The translations under genes were made by a program, and so were the position numbers. Shown here in pieces: positions 1 through 7,391 of a stretch of DNA of 37,819 bases. Below the pieces are notes generated by a model. That model had not been told where the DNA came from. It worked only from the letters and a program-made list of their open reading frames with translations, and ran no database searches. Where the stretch lies: positions 1 through 37,819 of the forward strand of contig CAJTGE010000046.1 in assembly GCA_910575795.1 (NCBI GenBank), in the 5' to 3' direction. Source of the stretch: Clostridiaceae bacterium. Lineage in GTDB: Bacteria > Bacillota > Clostridia > Lachnospirales > Lachnospiraceae. Numbering within the stretch: position 1 is the first letter of the stretch; every line of letters begins with the position of its first letter.

Positions 1-63
1 ATTTTATTCAGTTTTCAAGGTGCAGTTTATATTTGTAAATCATCCGTTTTTGTCCGGATGTAT

Positions 64-396
64 CTACCCTTTTTTCATTCTATAACTGTCCGAGTTTTCG
101 GACAGTCTCCCCCCCTGCAAATAAGGAACCAGACGCCCCATGCCAAACAGCCGGCTCGTAAGCACAAGCCCAAACCGGCCGCTCCCCAGCCATACGCCCT
201 GCATAAACTCCGGCCGGAGAATCATCAGCTCACTGTCAATAAAAATATGATCGCGGAATATGCGCAGCCCATAGACAAAAAAGACAAACGCAAGACAGAT
301 CCACAGCAGATTCCTGTATTCCCTTAAAAACTGCCTCCATTCCCGCCACACATCGCAGAGCGGCTCTTTTATACCAGATATCATACGGGTTCTCAC
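64..396 (-). pseudogene. N-terminal remnant of a GtrII-type membrane glucosyltransferase
   Basis: The reading frame is 110 codons and starts with GTG overlapping the cysK stop (GTGA); an in-frame ATG lies 12 bases further in. It has a cytoplasmic basic start, one membrane segment (about residues 30-48), then FIDSE and a GSGRFGLVLTSRLFG stretch. These match, as I recall the family, the extracytoplasmic start of polytopic glucosyltransferase-domain (GtrII) proteins, which normally run to several hundred residues with many membrane segments. Here the similarity ends at a run of seven G on the coding strand (109-115), and the frame closes after about 18 unrelated residues. I read it as a truncated gene cotranscribed with cysK. 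A genuine small membrane protein is the alternative. The family assignment is from memory. Confidence 0.5.
85..106. repeat. 9-bp inverted repeat in the tail of the GtrII remnant
   Basis: ACTGTCCGA and TCGGACAGT are separated by GTTT, a perfect hairpin. Neither strand has a U-tract directly after it, so it is at best a weak terminator for the cysK transcript. A second, 6-bp hairpin (41-46 with 55-60) lies just to its left. Confidence 0.5.
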
Positions 397-1331
397 GCGC
401 CTCCAAAAAATCCCGGCGTGGACAGATACCGTTCCCCGGTATCCGGCAAAAGCGCCACGATCATCTTTCCTTTATGTTCCGGCTGTTTCGCGAGCCGGAT
501 CGCCGCCCAGAGCGCCGCGCCGGAGGAAATGCCGGCCAGCACGCCCTCTTTTTTTGCAAGCGTTCGCCCTGCCGCATACGCGTCCTCACTCTCCACAGCG
601 ATCACCTCGTCATACACGTCCGTATCGAGAATCTCCGGGACAAAGCCGGCCCCGATCCCCTGAATCTTATGCGCGCCCGCTATCCCTTTACTGAGCGCCG
701 GCGAATCCGCCGGTTCCACGGCCACAACCCTGACCGCCGGCTTTTTGCTCTTTAAATACGAACCTGCGCCGGTGATCGTGCCTCCCGTGCCTACGCCGGC
801 CACAAACATATCCACCCTGCCGTCCGTATCCTCCCATATCTCCGGCCCGGTCGTCGCGCGGTGCGCCGCCGGATTGGCCGGGTTCACAAACTGCCCCGGT
901 ATAAAGCTTCCCGGAATCTCCTTAGCCAGCTCATCCGCCTTTTCAATCGCGCCCTTCATGCCCTTTGCGCCCTCAGTCAGCACCAGCTCAGCCCCGTAAG
1001 CCTTCATAAGCCGCCTGCGCTCCTCGCTCATCGTCTCCGGCATCACAATGATCACCCTGTATCCTCTGGCCGCCGCCACAGACGCCAGCCCGATCCCGGT
1101 ATTTCCCGATGTCGGCTCAATAATCACAGAGCCCTTCTTCAAAATCCCTCTCTCCTCAGCGTCGTCCAACATCGCCTTCGCCACCCGGTCCTTTGCGGAA
1201 CCCCCCGGATTAAAGCCCTCCAGCTTCACCAGAAGCCTGGCCGCAAGCCCTTCTGATCTCTCAATATTCGTGAGCTCCAAAAGCGGCGTCCTGCCAATCA
1301 GATCATCGACAGATGTATAAATCATTCCCAT
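393..1331 (-). CDS. cysK: cysteine synthase (O-acetylserine sulfhydrylase)
   Basis: This PLP enzyme makes L-cysteine from O-acetylserine and sulfide in the cytoplasm, the last step of cysteine biosynthesis. The 312 residues are normal for CysK. The PLP lysine lies in GGSAKDR (about residue 47). The substrate-binding loop TSGNTG (about 75-80), the phosphate-binding GTGGT loop (about 182-186) and the serine motif near GISSGAA are all present. Start: ATG at 1331; a second ATG six bases in (1325) is better spaced from an AGGA and may be the true start. A consensus promoter lies 42-70 bases upstream. The GtrII remnant follows with overlapping stop and start. There is no serine acetyltransferase gene alongside. 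O-phosphoserine use or a CysM-like role cannot be excluded. Confidence 0.95.
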   Translation of the reverse strand: MGMIYTSVDDLIGRTPLLELTNIERSEGLAARLLVKLEGFNPGGSAKDRVAKAMLDDAEERGILKKGSVIIEPTSGNTGIGLASVAAARGYRVIIVMPETMSEERRRLMKAYGAELVLTEGAKGMKGAIEKADELAKEIPGSFIPGQFVNPANPAAHRATTGPEIWEDTDGRVDMFVAGVGTGGTITGAGSYLKSKKPAVRVVAVEPADSPALSKGIAGAHKIQGIGAGFVPEILDTDVYDEVIAVESEDAYAAGRTLAKKEGVLAGISSGAALWAAIRLAKQPEHKGKMIVALLPDTGERYLSTPGFFGGA

Positions 1332-1372
1332 ATTCCTGCGCTTCCTTTCGTCAAAGATTGTGCTTCAAACGC

Positions 1373-1401
1373 ATTATAACTCGCCTTCCCGGGTTTGTCA
1401 A
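1373..1401 (-). promoter_or_regulatory. consensus sigma-A promoter of cysK
   Basis: On the minus strand TTGACA (1401-1396) and TATAAT (1378-1373) are exactly 17 bases apart. Transcription would begin near 1366 and give a leader of about 35 bases before the cysK start. No obvious T-box or CymR-type operator was recognised. Confidence 0.85.
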
Positions 1402-1452
1402 AAGCGCTCTGTTTTCACGCCCGCCAATCACGCAGCCGGAGGCAGACAGCAG

Positions 1453-1500
1453 ACGCCCCCGGATCCAGTCTCCAAACCGGCGCCGGGGGCGTTTCTTTTT
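1453..1500 (+). terminator. rho-independent terminator facing the plus strand
   Basis: ACGCCCCCGG (1453-1462) pairs perfectly with CCGGGGGCGT (1483-1492) and is followed on the plus strand by TTCTTTTT. Both neighbouring genes are on the minus strand, so this terminator faces away from them. It may stop antisense transcription toward the chemotaxis-receptor gene, or work without a U-tract for that gene on the other strand. Confidence 0.7.
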
Positions 1501-1538
1501 AAGCAATTTCTATGTACAGCCTGCTTTCACAAATTATA

Positions 1539-3278
1539 TTACATCGCTTCTCTAATCTTAAACTGCTTCACCAGGTTCTTCAGCATCTGAGCCTGCCCTG
1601 ACATCTCCTCGCTGGCAGCCGCGCTCTCCTCCGAAGTGGCGGAATTGGTCTGAACCACGCTGGAAATCTGATCGATTCCCTGCGTCACCTGCTCTAAAGA
1701 CGCCGCCTGTTCCTGCGAGGCTTTGGAAATCTTATGCACCAGTTTGGCCGATTCCTCGGAGGAAAGGACGATGCGCTCCATGGACGCCGCCGTCTCGTTT
1801 GCTATGCCGGCCCCTTCCTGTACGGAATGAACCGTCGCCTCAATGAGCGCCGCCGTATTCTTGGAGGCTTCCGCGGACTTGCTGGCTAAATTGCGGACCT
1901 CATCCGCCACCACGGCAAAGCCCTTTCCCGCCGAACCGGCGCGGGCCGCCTCGACCGCCGCGTTGAGGGCCAGAATATTGGTCTGGAAGGCAATATCCTC
2001 GATCGTCTTGATAATCTTACTGATTTCAGAAGACGAATTGTTAATCTGATCCATGGCGGAAGTCATCTGCTCCATCTGCTTTTTGCCAAGCTCCAGCTCT
2101 GATACGGTCGTCAAAGCCTGCTCGCTGGCCAGCTTTGCATTTTCCGCATTGCTCGCCACATGGCTGTGAATCTCACTGATGGTAGCCGCCAGCTCCTCCA
2201 CGGACGAAGCCTGTTCCATGGTTCCCTGGGAGAGGGCCTGAGCGCCGCTCGCCACCTGCTCGGAACCGCTCGCCACCTGCTCGGCGCTCATGTTCAGATT
2301 CCGGAACGTATTATTCAGCGTATGGATCGTGCGCTGGAAGGACTCCTTGATGGGGGCAAAATCACCCGCATACTCCATATTCATCTCCAGGCTGAGATTG
2401 CCCTTGTCAAGCTCTGCCAGGCATGACGATATATCCCCGATGTAATCGCGCCACGTCTGCACCGTCTTTGACAGCGCCCGCGTCAGATCGCCGATCTCAT
2501 CCTCTGCCTCGAATATCTCCACATCCGCTTTCAGATCACCCAGGCTGAGCTTGGTCAGACGCTCAGATGCCTGCTCAATAGGATCCGACATTTTTTTGGC
2601 TATCGCTGAAATGATCACAATGCCAAAGACAAACACGGCCAGGCCGGCAACGCTCATAAGGAGTATCGCCAGGTTGCTGGATCGGTTGCAGGCGTTCAGC
2701 TCATCCTCGATGATAGGCAGCATATCTTCCTCATAATTTCCTGTTCCGATATACCAGCCATAAGGCTCAAACTTCTGGATAAAGCCCCGTTTCGCTTTGG
2801 CCTCGGATTCCCCGGGCTTTGCGAAATAAAAATCAATGAAGCCGCCGCCCGGCTTATCACCGGCGGCAATGGTATCCCGCACAAAATAATTTCCCTTTTC
2901 ATCCTGCGAATTATAGCGGTTGGTTCCTTCCACCTCGGGCTTAATATGCACCGCATTTGTCCCGTCCGCCATGTCCGCCCAAAAATAGCCGGCGCCGTTG
3001 TTATATCTGGCAGTACGCACAATATACTTGGCATTTTCCAAAGCCTCTTCCTCTGTTACCAGTCCGCTCTGATACTTGTCATATTCCGCCTGCAGCACCC
3101 CGATCATGCACTCTACCTGGCTCCGGATGATCTGATCCAGTTTTTCCTTCTCGGCTTCAATCGTTTTGCCGTATGCGCTCCTCAGAGACAGATACGACAA
3201 AAAGGAAAGCAAAAATACGGCTGCAAAGGTAAGAATACCTATACTTAAAATCAATTTCCCACGCAGCTTCAGCTTCAT
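1539..3278 (-). CDS. methyl-accepting chemotaxis protein with a single Cache domain
   Basis: This membrane receptor senses an extracellular ligand and controls the CheA kinase. Of 579 residues, about 7-28 form the first membrane helix. About 35-190 form an extracellular single-Cache domain (note GYFWADM and GWYIGTGNY, typical of sCache_2). About 203-227 form the second helix, followed by HAMP (about 228-282) and a C-terminal signalling coiled coil. The conserved hairpin tip FQTNILALNAAVEAARAG (about 430-448) is intact. The start ATG has AAGGGGGG ten bases upstream. There is no C-terminal NWETF-type pentapeptide. The ligand is unknown; small organic acids are common for this Cache class. The next gene upstream encodes a hemerythrin protein, so an oxygen- or redox-linked taxis pair is possible but only inferred. 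Confidence 0.95.
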   Translation of the reverse strand: MKLKLRGKLILSIGILTFAAVFLLSFLSYLSLRSAYGKTIEAEKEKLDQIIRSQVECMIGVLQAEYDKYQSGLVTEEEALENAKYIVRTARYNNGAGYFWADMADGTNAVHIKPEVEGTNRYNSQDEKGNYFVRDTIAAGDKPGGGFIDFYFAKPGESEAKAKRGFIQKFEPYGWYIGTGNYEEDMLPIIEDELNACNRSSNLAILLMSVAGLAVFVFGIVIISAIAKKMSDPIEQASERLTKLSLGDLKADVEIFEAEDEIGDLTRALSKTVQTWRDYIGDISSCLAELDKGNLSLEMNMEYAGDFAPIKESFQRTIHTLNNTFRNLNMSAEQVASGSEQVASGAQALSQGTMEQASSVEELAATISEIHSHVASNAENAKLASEQALTTVSELELGKKQMEQMTSAMDQINNSSSEISKIIKTIEDIAFQTNILALNAAVEAARAGSAGKGFAVVADEVRNLASKSAEASKNTAALIEATVHSVQEGAGIANETAASMERIVLSSEESAKLVHKISKASQEQAASLEQVTQGIDQISSVVQTNSATSEESAAASEEMSGQAQMLKNLVKQFKIREAM

Positions 3279-3583
3279 AAAAAAGTTTCCCCCCTTATTA
3301 CATATTACCCTTAATCATTTTTCGACAAAAACAGGTGTAGAATAGATGCTGGTTTCATTATAAGCCATAATATTCAAAAAGTCCATGGCGCACAGTCACT
3401 TTTGTCATAAATTTCTGACTTGTCAGAAATTTTTCCGGCTGGCCGGAGTATGGGCGTATTGCCCCAGTCAGCGCTCAATTTGTCATATATAAGGAGAAAG
3501 GCGTGCACAGGAGAAGCGTCCGACAGCATACGCCAGCCGCTTCCCATGCCCGTCATTTTATTTAAATCGTTTCGTCTCTTTCA
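3279..3583. other. intergenic region with an AT-rich palindrome
   Basis: The stretch between the hemerythrin gene's end and the chemotaxis receptor's start contains an 11-bp inverted repeat, AAATTTCTGAC (3409-3419) with GTCAGAAATTT (3422-3432). It may end the hemerythrin transcript. TTTGTCATA-like words occur beside it and again near 3480. A 60-codon minus-strand frame (3374-3556) has no convincing ribosome site, and I do not call it a gene. Confidence 0.5.
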
Positions 3584-4459
3584 TCACCGGGCGCAGAAAA
3601 TAAAATGCCCGAGCCTTGTCTCAAACAGCAGGCTGCAGGGATAGCGGGTCATAAAATCCCTGCGGAACTCGTCTCTGGTCAGCAGCTCCTCACCGGAAAT
3701 CCGGTATTCGGCATCGGATTTAAACATCTTTCCCAGGTGATGGAAAAACTGTTCCAGAATCTGCACGGAAGCGTGCCTGACCATCTCAGTCTGCTTCAGG
3801 GCGGACAGCCCCAGCATCAGGCCGACGTTATGGCGCGCCAGGTGCTCTTCAACTCCCAGGAGAAGCTGTATCTTCCCTCCATGAACAATGTCATAGCACA
3901 GACGGTAATAATATCCGTTCCGGATGCTCTTCCCCTTATATTCCGCGTTGACAAGCTCTGCATCTAAATGGAACACATCCCGCATCGCATGGTTCACCGC
4001 ACGGGATACCACCTCTGTATCCGGCAGCTCCTCATAAACCTTCCTGGTAACTACATTCCCTGTAATCGCCTGATCCTCTGTCATGATATGGCCGGTCAGC
4101 CACCCGAGCAGAACGCCCAGATAGCGATGTACCGCCTGCTTCGCGTATTCTGATGTCTCCAGTTCCTTTTTCAGAGAAACCAGTGTGATGTCCCTGAATT
4201 GATCGTGTATTCTTTTATGCTTTGCGTATCCCTCATATCCTACGGAACGCATGTACGCTTCTTCCTCCGAAAAATGTGTCATCGTGTAATCTTCTAAAAA
4301 TTCAATACTTTCCTCACACGCAGTCCGGCAGTTCGGCTTATATTCGACAAGATCCATCAGCCTTTCCACCATATGAAACAGCCGGGCATGCGCCCGGTCC
4401 ACTACCTCGACGCCTATATTCAGCGTCTCATTCCACAGCAATTTCTTCATGGCCTGCAT
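3584..4459 (-). CDS. bacteriohemerythrin with an unassigned C-terminal domain
   Basis: Residues 1-135 form a hemerythrin four-helix bundle. The di-iron ligands are recognisable: H24 in the DRAH motif, H62 and E66 in THFSEEE, an H-x3-H pair at about 80-84, and the GWLTGHIMTED motif. Such domains bind O2, or sense O2 or NO, in the cytoplasm. The remaining 155 residues are not a known hemerythrin part. They have a helical look (a VSRAVNHAMRDVF stretch, then EMVRHASVQILEQFFHHLG) and might be a CheX- or CheC-like fold, which I could not confirm. Start: ATG at 4459, or ATG at 4450 with GGAAGGGG better spaced. The gene lies upstream of, and in line with, the chemotaxis receptor. A dispersed repeat begins about 40 bases upstream of the start. 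Confidence 0.85.
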   Translation of the reverse strand: MQAMKKLLWNETLNIGVEVVDRAHARLFHMVERLMDLVEYKPNCRTACEESIEFLEDYTMTHFSEEEAYMRSVGYEGYAKHKRIHDQFRDITLVSLKKELETSEYAKQAVHRYLGVLLGWLTGHIMTEDQAITGNVVTRKVYEELPDTEVVSRAVNHAMRDVFHLDAELVNAEYKGKSIRNGYYYRLCYDIVHGGKIQLLLGVEEHLARHNVGLMLGLSALKQTEMVRHASVQILEQFFHHLGKMFKSDAEYRISGEELLTRDEFRRDFMTRYPCSLLFETRLGHFIFCAR

Positions 4460-4500
4460 ACCCCTTCCCGTTTTATTTTCTGTTTCCTGTAGGAGACTTA

Positions 4501-4631
4501 GTCAACAACCCCACTGCAAGCAACGGGGCGTCAAACTTGCAGCGCTGCAGAGCAGCGGGTATTTGACCCTCGCGGCAGTCGCCAAATGCGCATGCAAGCA
4601 TGCCCGCTTGGCTCGTTGCCCGCGGGAATAA
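4501..4631 (+). repeat. dispersed repeat family R1, copy 1
   Basis: About 130 bases, nearly identical to 7063-7195, with its last third also found at 20630-20685. It includes AAGCAACGGGGCGTCAAA, the GCAGCGCTGCAGAGCAGCGG palindromic part and a GCCAAATG...CTTGGC stem carrying nested GCATGC words. It lies just upstream of the hemerythrin gene. Frames through it encode nothing recognisable. Confidence 0.85.
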
Positions 4632-4712
4632 AAATCGCTTTGTCTTTTGTCTATTCATAATATATTCCGGAAAAAGACATGCGTGAACAGGCACAGCCGC
4701 CTGACATAATAA

Positions 4713-4744
4713 TCGGGCAGGCCGAAGACGTCCGGCCTGCCCGA
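4713..4744 (-). terminator. terminator of the VOC gene
   Basis: TCGGGCAGGCCG (4713-4724) pairs perfectly with CGGCCTGCCCGA (4733-4744). On the minus strand the 12-bp stem is followed by TTATTATG, a modest U-tract, 43 bases past the stop codon of the VOC gene. Confidence 0.7.
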
Positions 4745-4786
4745 AAGAAATTCACTTGTTACCGCTGAGGAACTGCATAGTTTCCA

Positions 4787-5167
4787 TTATTCATGTATCT
4801 CAATGGGAAGCCCGTCCGGATCGTGAAAGAAGGTCATCCGTTTCCCGGTAAATTCATCCACCCTCACCGGCTCGCAGGCGATTCCCTTTTCTGCGAGCTG
4901 CGCGGCAGCCTCCCCGACATCCTCCACATAAAAGGCAAGGTGGCGCAGCCCCTGGGCCTCCGGATAGGAAGCCCTGGGCGGGCAGCCCTTGATGATGAAC
5001 AGCTCAATCTCCTGCTCCCCGCATTTCAGATCGATCTTATAATCATCCCGTTCTTCCCTGTAATTTTCCCTTACCACCTCAAAACCCAGAAGATCCACAT
5101 AAAAATGCTTTGTCTTTTCATAGCTGCTTCCTATAATCGCAATGTGATGTATTTTATTGAAATTCAT
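4787..5167 (-). CDS. VOC-family (glyoxalase/bleomycin-resistance fold) protein, YaeR/SMU.1112c-like
   Basis: A 126-residue single-domain vicinal-oxygen-chelate protein. It has the N-terminal HHIAII strand with a metal-ligand histidine, FYVDLLGFEVV, the central glutamate-rich strand EIELFIIKG, GLRHLAFYVEDV with the second histidine, and the terminal FFHDPDGLPIEIHE with the ligand glutamate. This matches the YaeR (GloA2)/SMU.1112c group of putative lactoylglutathione-lyase-like proteins, whose substrates are mostly unknown. I chose ATG 5167 because GGAGGG lies 7 bases upstream. The frame is open further upstream, but that part overlaps the end of malQ and lacks similarity. It sits in line behind malQ, separated by 122 bases containing a hairpin. 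Confidence 0.9.
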   Translation of the reverse strand: MNFNKIHHIAIIGSSYEKTKHFYVDLLGFEVVRENYREERDDYKIDLKCGEQEIELFIIKGCPPRASYPEAQGLRHLAFYVEDVGEAAAQLAEKGIACEPVRVDEFTGKRMTFFHDPDGLPIEIHE

Positions 5168-5189
5168 GAATATCCCTCCATATTTGCAG

Positions 5190-5211
5190 CCGTTCAGACA
5201 ATCCTGAACGG
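5190..5211. repeat. GTTCAG/CTGAAC hairpin ahead of the VOC gene
   Basis: CCGTTCAG and CTGAACGG are separated by six bases. The same GTTCAG...CTGAAC arms recur at 26145-26173, 29561-29703 and 33988-34120. Here the hairpin falls in the leader of the VOC gene, 13 bases ahead of its ribosome site. Confidence 0.5.
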
Positions 5212-5289
5212 TCACCCATATCTGCGTCTGTTCAGATAATCTGAGCCCATGCCTCATACAGCATCCATCAAATCCGGTCGGACGGACTT

Positions 5290-6792
5290 TTACTCCCAGT
5301 TCATCCTCCCATACCGCTTTGTGACAGCCAGAATCTCCTCCTTCAGCTCCTCTGAAAGCTCGCTCCGCGTAAGCCTCCACCTCCAGTTGATCCCCACCGT
5401 GGACGGCTTATTGATGCGGCATGTGTTATCATACCCCAGGTAATCCTGCAGCGGAATGATGCACGTCTTCGCATTGCTGCGCATCGCCAGGGCGACAAAG
5501 GACTTATAGAGCAGCTTTTCCGGCGTAAAATGGTCGCACAGATAATCCCGGGCCATCTGCCGCTCCTCTTCTGTGATGGATGTAAACCACCCGGCGATTG
5601 TCTCATTGTCATGCGTCCCGGTGTAGGCCACGCAGTTTTCCGTATAATTATGCGGCATATAGTCATTGGCCGATCCCGAATCCCTGGCGTCAAAGGCAAA
5701 CTCCAGGACCTTCATTCCCGGGAATCCGCTTTCCCTTACCAGGCGGCGGACCGAATCCGTCACATAGCCGAGATCCTCTGCGATCACCTCATGCCAGCCC
5801 AGCCGCTGCTCCACGGCGCGAAACAGCTCCATCCCGGGCCCCGGCTCCCAATGCCCCTCCTTTGCCGATTCCGCGCCGCAGGGGATGGAATAATATTCGT
5901 CAAAGCCGCGGAAATGATCGATCCGCACCACATCGTACAGCTTAAAGCAGTATTCCAGCCGCGAAATCCACCACGCATAACCGGTCGCGCGGTGGTAATC
6001 CCAGCGGTACAGGGGATTTCCCCAGAGCTGGCCGTCCGCGGAAAAGCCGTCCGGCGGGCAGCCCGCCACGGCGCAGGGCATATTATGTTCATCAAGCTGA
6101 AACAGCTCCGGATGCGCCCAGGCGTCCGCGCTGTCCATTGCCACATAAATGGGAATGTCGCCGATCAACTGAATCCCTTTCCCATTGGCATATGCCTTTA
6201 ACGCATACCATTGTTCAAAAAATTTGAACTGCATATATTTTTGGAATTCGATATCAAAGTACAATTCCTTCCGGTAATAGTCCAGCGCAAAGCCCCAGCG
6301 CAGGCGGATATCCTCCGCCCACTCTGTCCAGCAGACGCCGCCGAAGCGCTCCTTGACCGCCATGAACAGGGCATAATCTGAAAGCCACCAGTCATTTTCC
6401 TCTGCAAAACGCAGATACGACGGATTCTCCGTAACCCGGCTGCGCTCATAGGCCACGCGGAGCAGGGGGTAGCGCTTCCTGTAAAGCGTCTCATAATCTA
6501 TATCATCTGCCCTGCTCCCGAAATCCGCGCCCCCGCATTCCTCTTCTGTCAGGACTCCCTCTGAAACCAGCGCCTCCAGGCTGATAAAATAGGGATTCCC
6601 GGCAAAGGTGGAAAACGACTGGTACGGGGAATCGCCGTAGCTGGTCGGGCCAAGCGGCAGGATCTGCCAGTAGGTCTGCCCCGCCTCCTTTAGCCAGTCA
6701 ATAAAATCATACGCACTCTGCGAAAAACAGCCGATGCCATACCTCGACGGCAGGCTGGTAATGGGAAGCAAAATACCCGCAGCCCGTTTCAT
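5290..6792 (-). CDS. malQ: 4-alpha-glucanotransferase (amylomaltase, GH77)
   Basis: This enzyme transfers alpha-1,4-glucan segments between maltodextrins in the cytoplasm during maltose or glycogen breakdown. It is 500 residues, the normal size for bacterial amylomaltase. Family signatures are all present: the N-terminal GILLPITSLPS and GDSPYQSFSTFAGNPYFI, the nucleophile aspartate D292 in VRIDHFRGF, the acid/base glutamate in IAEDLG, and GTHDNET. The start ATG has AGGAGG eight bases upstream. The LacI-type regulator beginning at 7392 is divergent and is the likely regulator of this gene. GTGTTGC-type repeats in the shared intergenic region may be its operator. No maltodextrin transporter or phosphorylase is in the window. 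Confidence 0.97.
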   Translation of the reverse strand: MKRAAGILLPITSLPSRYGIGCFSQSAYDFIDWLKEAGQTYWQILPLGPTSYGDSPYQSFSTFAGNPYFISLEALVSEGVLTEEECGGADFGSRADDIDYETLYRKRYPLLRVAYERSRVTENPSYLRFAEENDWWLSDYALFMAVKERFGGVCWTEWAEDIRLRWGFALDYYRKELYFDIEFQKYMQFKFFEQWYALKAYANGKGIQLIGDIPIYVAMDSADAWAHPELFQLDEHNMPCAVAGCPPDGFSADGQLWGNPLYRWDYHRATGYAWWISRLEYCFKLYDVVRIDHFRGFDEYYSIPCGAESAKEGHWEPGPGMELFRAVEQRLGWHEVIAEDLGYVTDSVRRLVRESGFPGMKVLEFAFDARDSGSANDYMPHNYTENCVAYTGTHDNETIAGWFTSITEEERQMARDYLCDHFTPEKLLYKSFVALAMRSNAKTCIIPLQDYLGYDNTCRINKPSTVGINWRWRLTRSELSEELKEEILAVTKRYGRMNWE

Positions 6793-6837
6793 GTCTCATT
6801 CCTCCTCTTATCTCAATCATAATGCCAAAGCAATCTA

Positions 6838-6904
6838 TGTTTATGCAACACAATGCGCGCTCAATCTTTATTTGCATTCTGTTGCGTTATTTTTACGCAA
6901 CACA
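6838..6904. promoter_or_regulatory. candidate operator cluster upstream of malQ
   Basis: TGTTGCGT (6880-6887) and ACGCAACA (6895-6902) form a perfect 8-bp inverted repeat. A TTTATGCAACACA near 6840 and a TTTTACGCAACACA near 6891 form a direct repeat about 52 bases apart. They lie about 50-110 bases upstream of the malQ start, a sensible place for a LacI-family operator. No clear -35/-10 pair was found for malQ. Confidence 0.4.
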
Positions 6905-7062
6905 ACTATACATCCTCCACAAATAAAATACAACACCATTTTGCCTGTCCTCTGTATTTTCTACACATTGCATAAAATTTTCACTGCTGCTTTGTGCAAG
7001 TATTCCACTATTTCCATAAATACGTATCCTTTCCTTTTCTAATAAGACCCGTATCCGTATTG

Positions 7063-7195
7063 AGTCAACACCCCCGCTGCAAGCAACGGGGCGTCAAACT
7101 TGCAGCGCTGCAGAGCAGCGGGGTATTTGACACTCGCGGCAGCCGCCAAATGTGCATGCAGGCATGCCCGCTTGGCTCGTTGCTCGCGGGAATAA
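7063..7195 (+). repeat. dispersed repeat family R1, copy 2
   Basis: The fullest copy. Outer CCCCGCTGC and GCAGCGGGG arms enclose a GTCAAACTTGCAG segment. A second half follows with GCCAAATG...CTTGGC and nested GCATGC words, ending in GCTCGCGGGAATAA. It lies between malQ and the LacI gene, just upstream of the latter's promoter. Confidence 0.85.
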
Positions 7196-7311
7196 TCTCC
7201 TCCTGTGCAAAAATCTGTCCGATATCTGCTCCGGCAGAAGACGGATTCCGGCAGCCTTCCCACATTTCCCTTTAACATAGGCCGCAGTTTACCATAAGAA
7301 ACGCCCGCAAA

Positions 7312-7340
7312 TTGACATTTTCCCGGTTATTACTTATAAT
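7312..7340 (+). promoter_or_regulatory. consensus sigma-A promoter of the LacI-type gene
   Basis: TTGACA (7312-7317) and TATAAT (7335-7340) are exactly 17 bases apart, leaving a leader of about 45 bases to the ATG at 7392. Confidence 0.9.
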
Positions 7341-7391
7341 AATAGCCAACCACAACATTTTCAGCAATTTTCGGAAAAAGGAGTGCAATTT

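Noticed and set aside
3374..3556. 60-codon minus-strand ORF between the receptor and hemerythrin genes
   Set aside because: No ribosome site, no domain, and it runs through an AT-rich palindrome.
5530..6201. 223-codon plus-strand frame
   Set aside because: It is antisense to malQ in GC-rich sequence and shows no family similarity.
7039..7278. 79-codon frame through R1 copy 2
   Set aside because: The same translated phrase appears wherever R1 occurs; this is a repeat artefact, not a gene.
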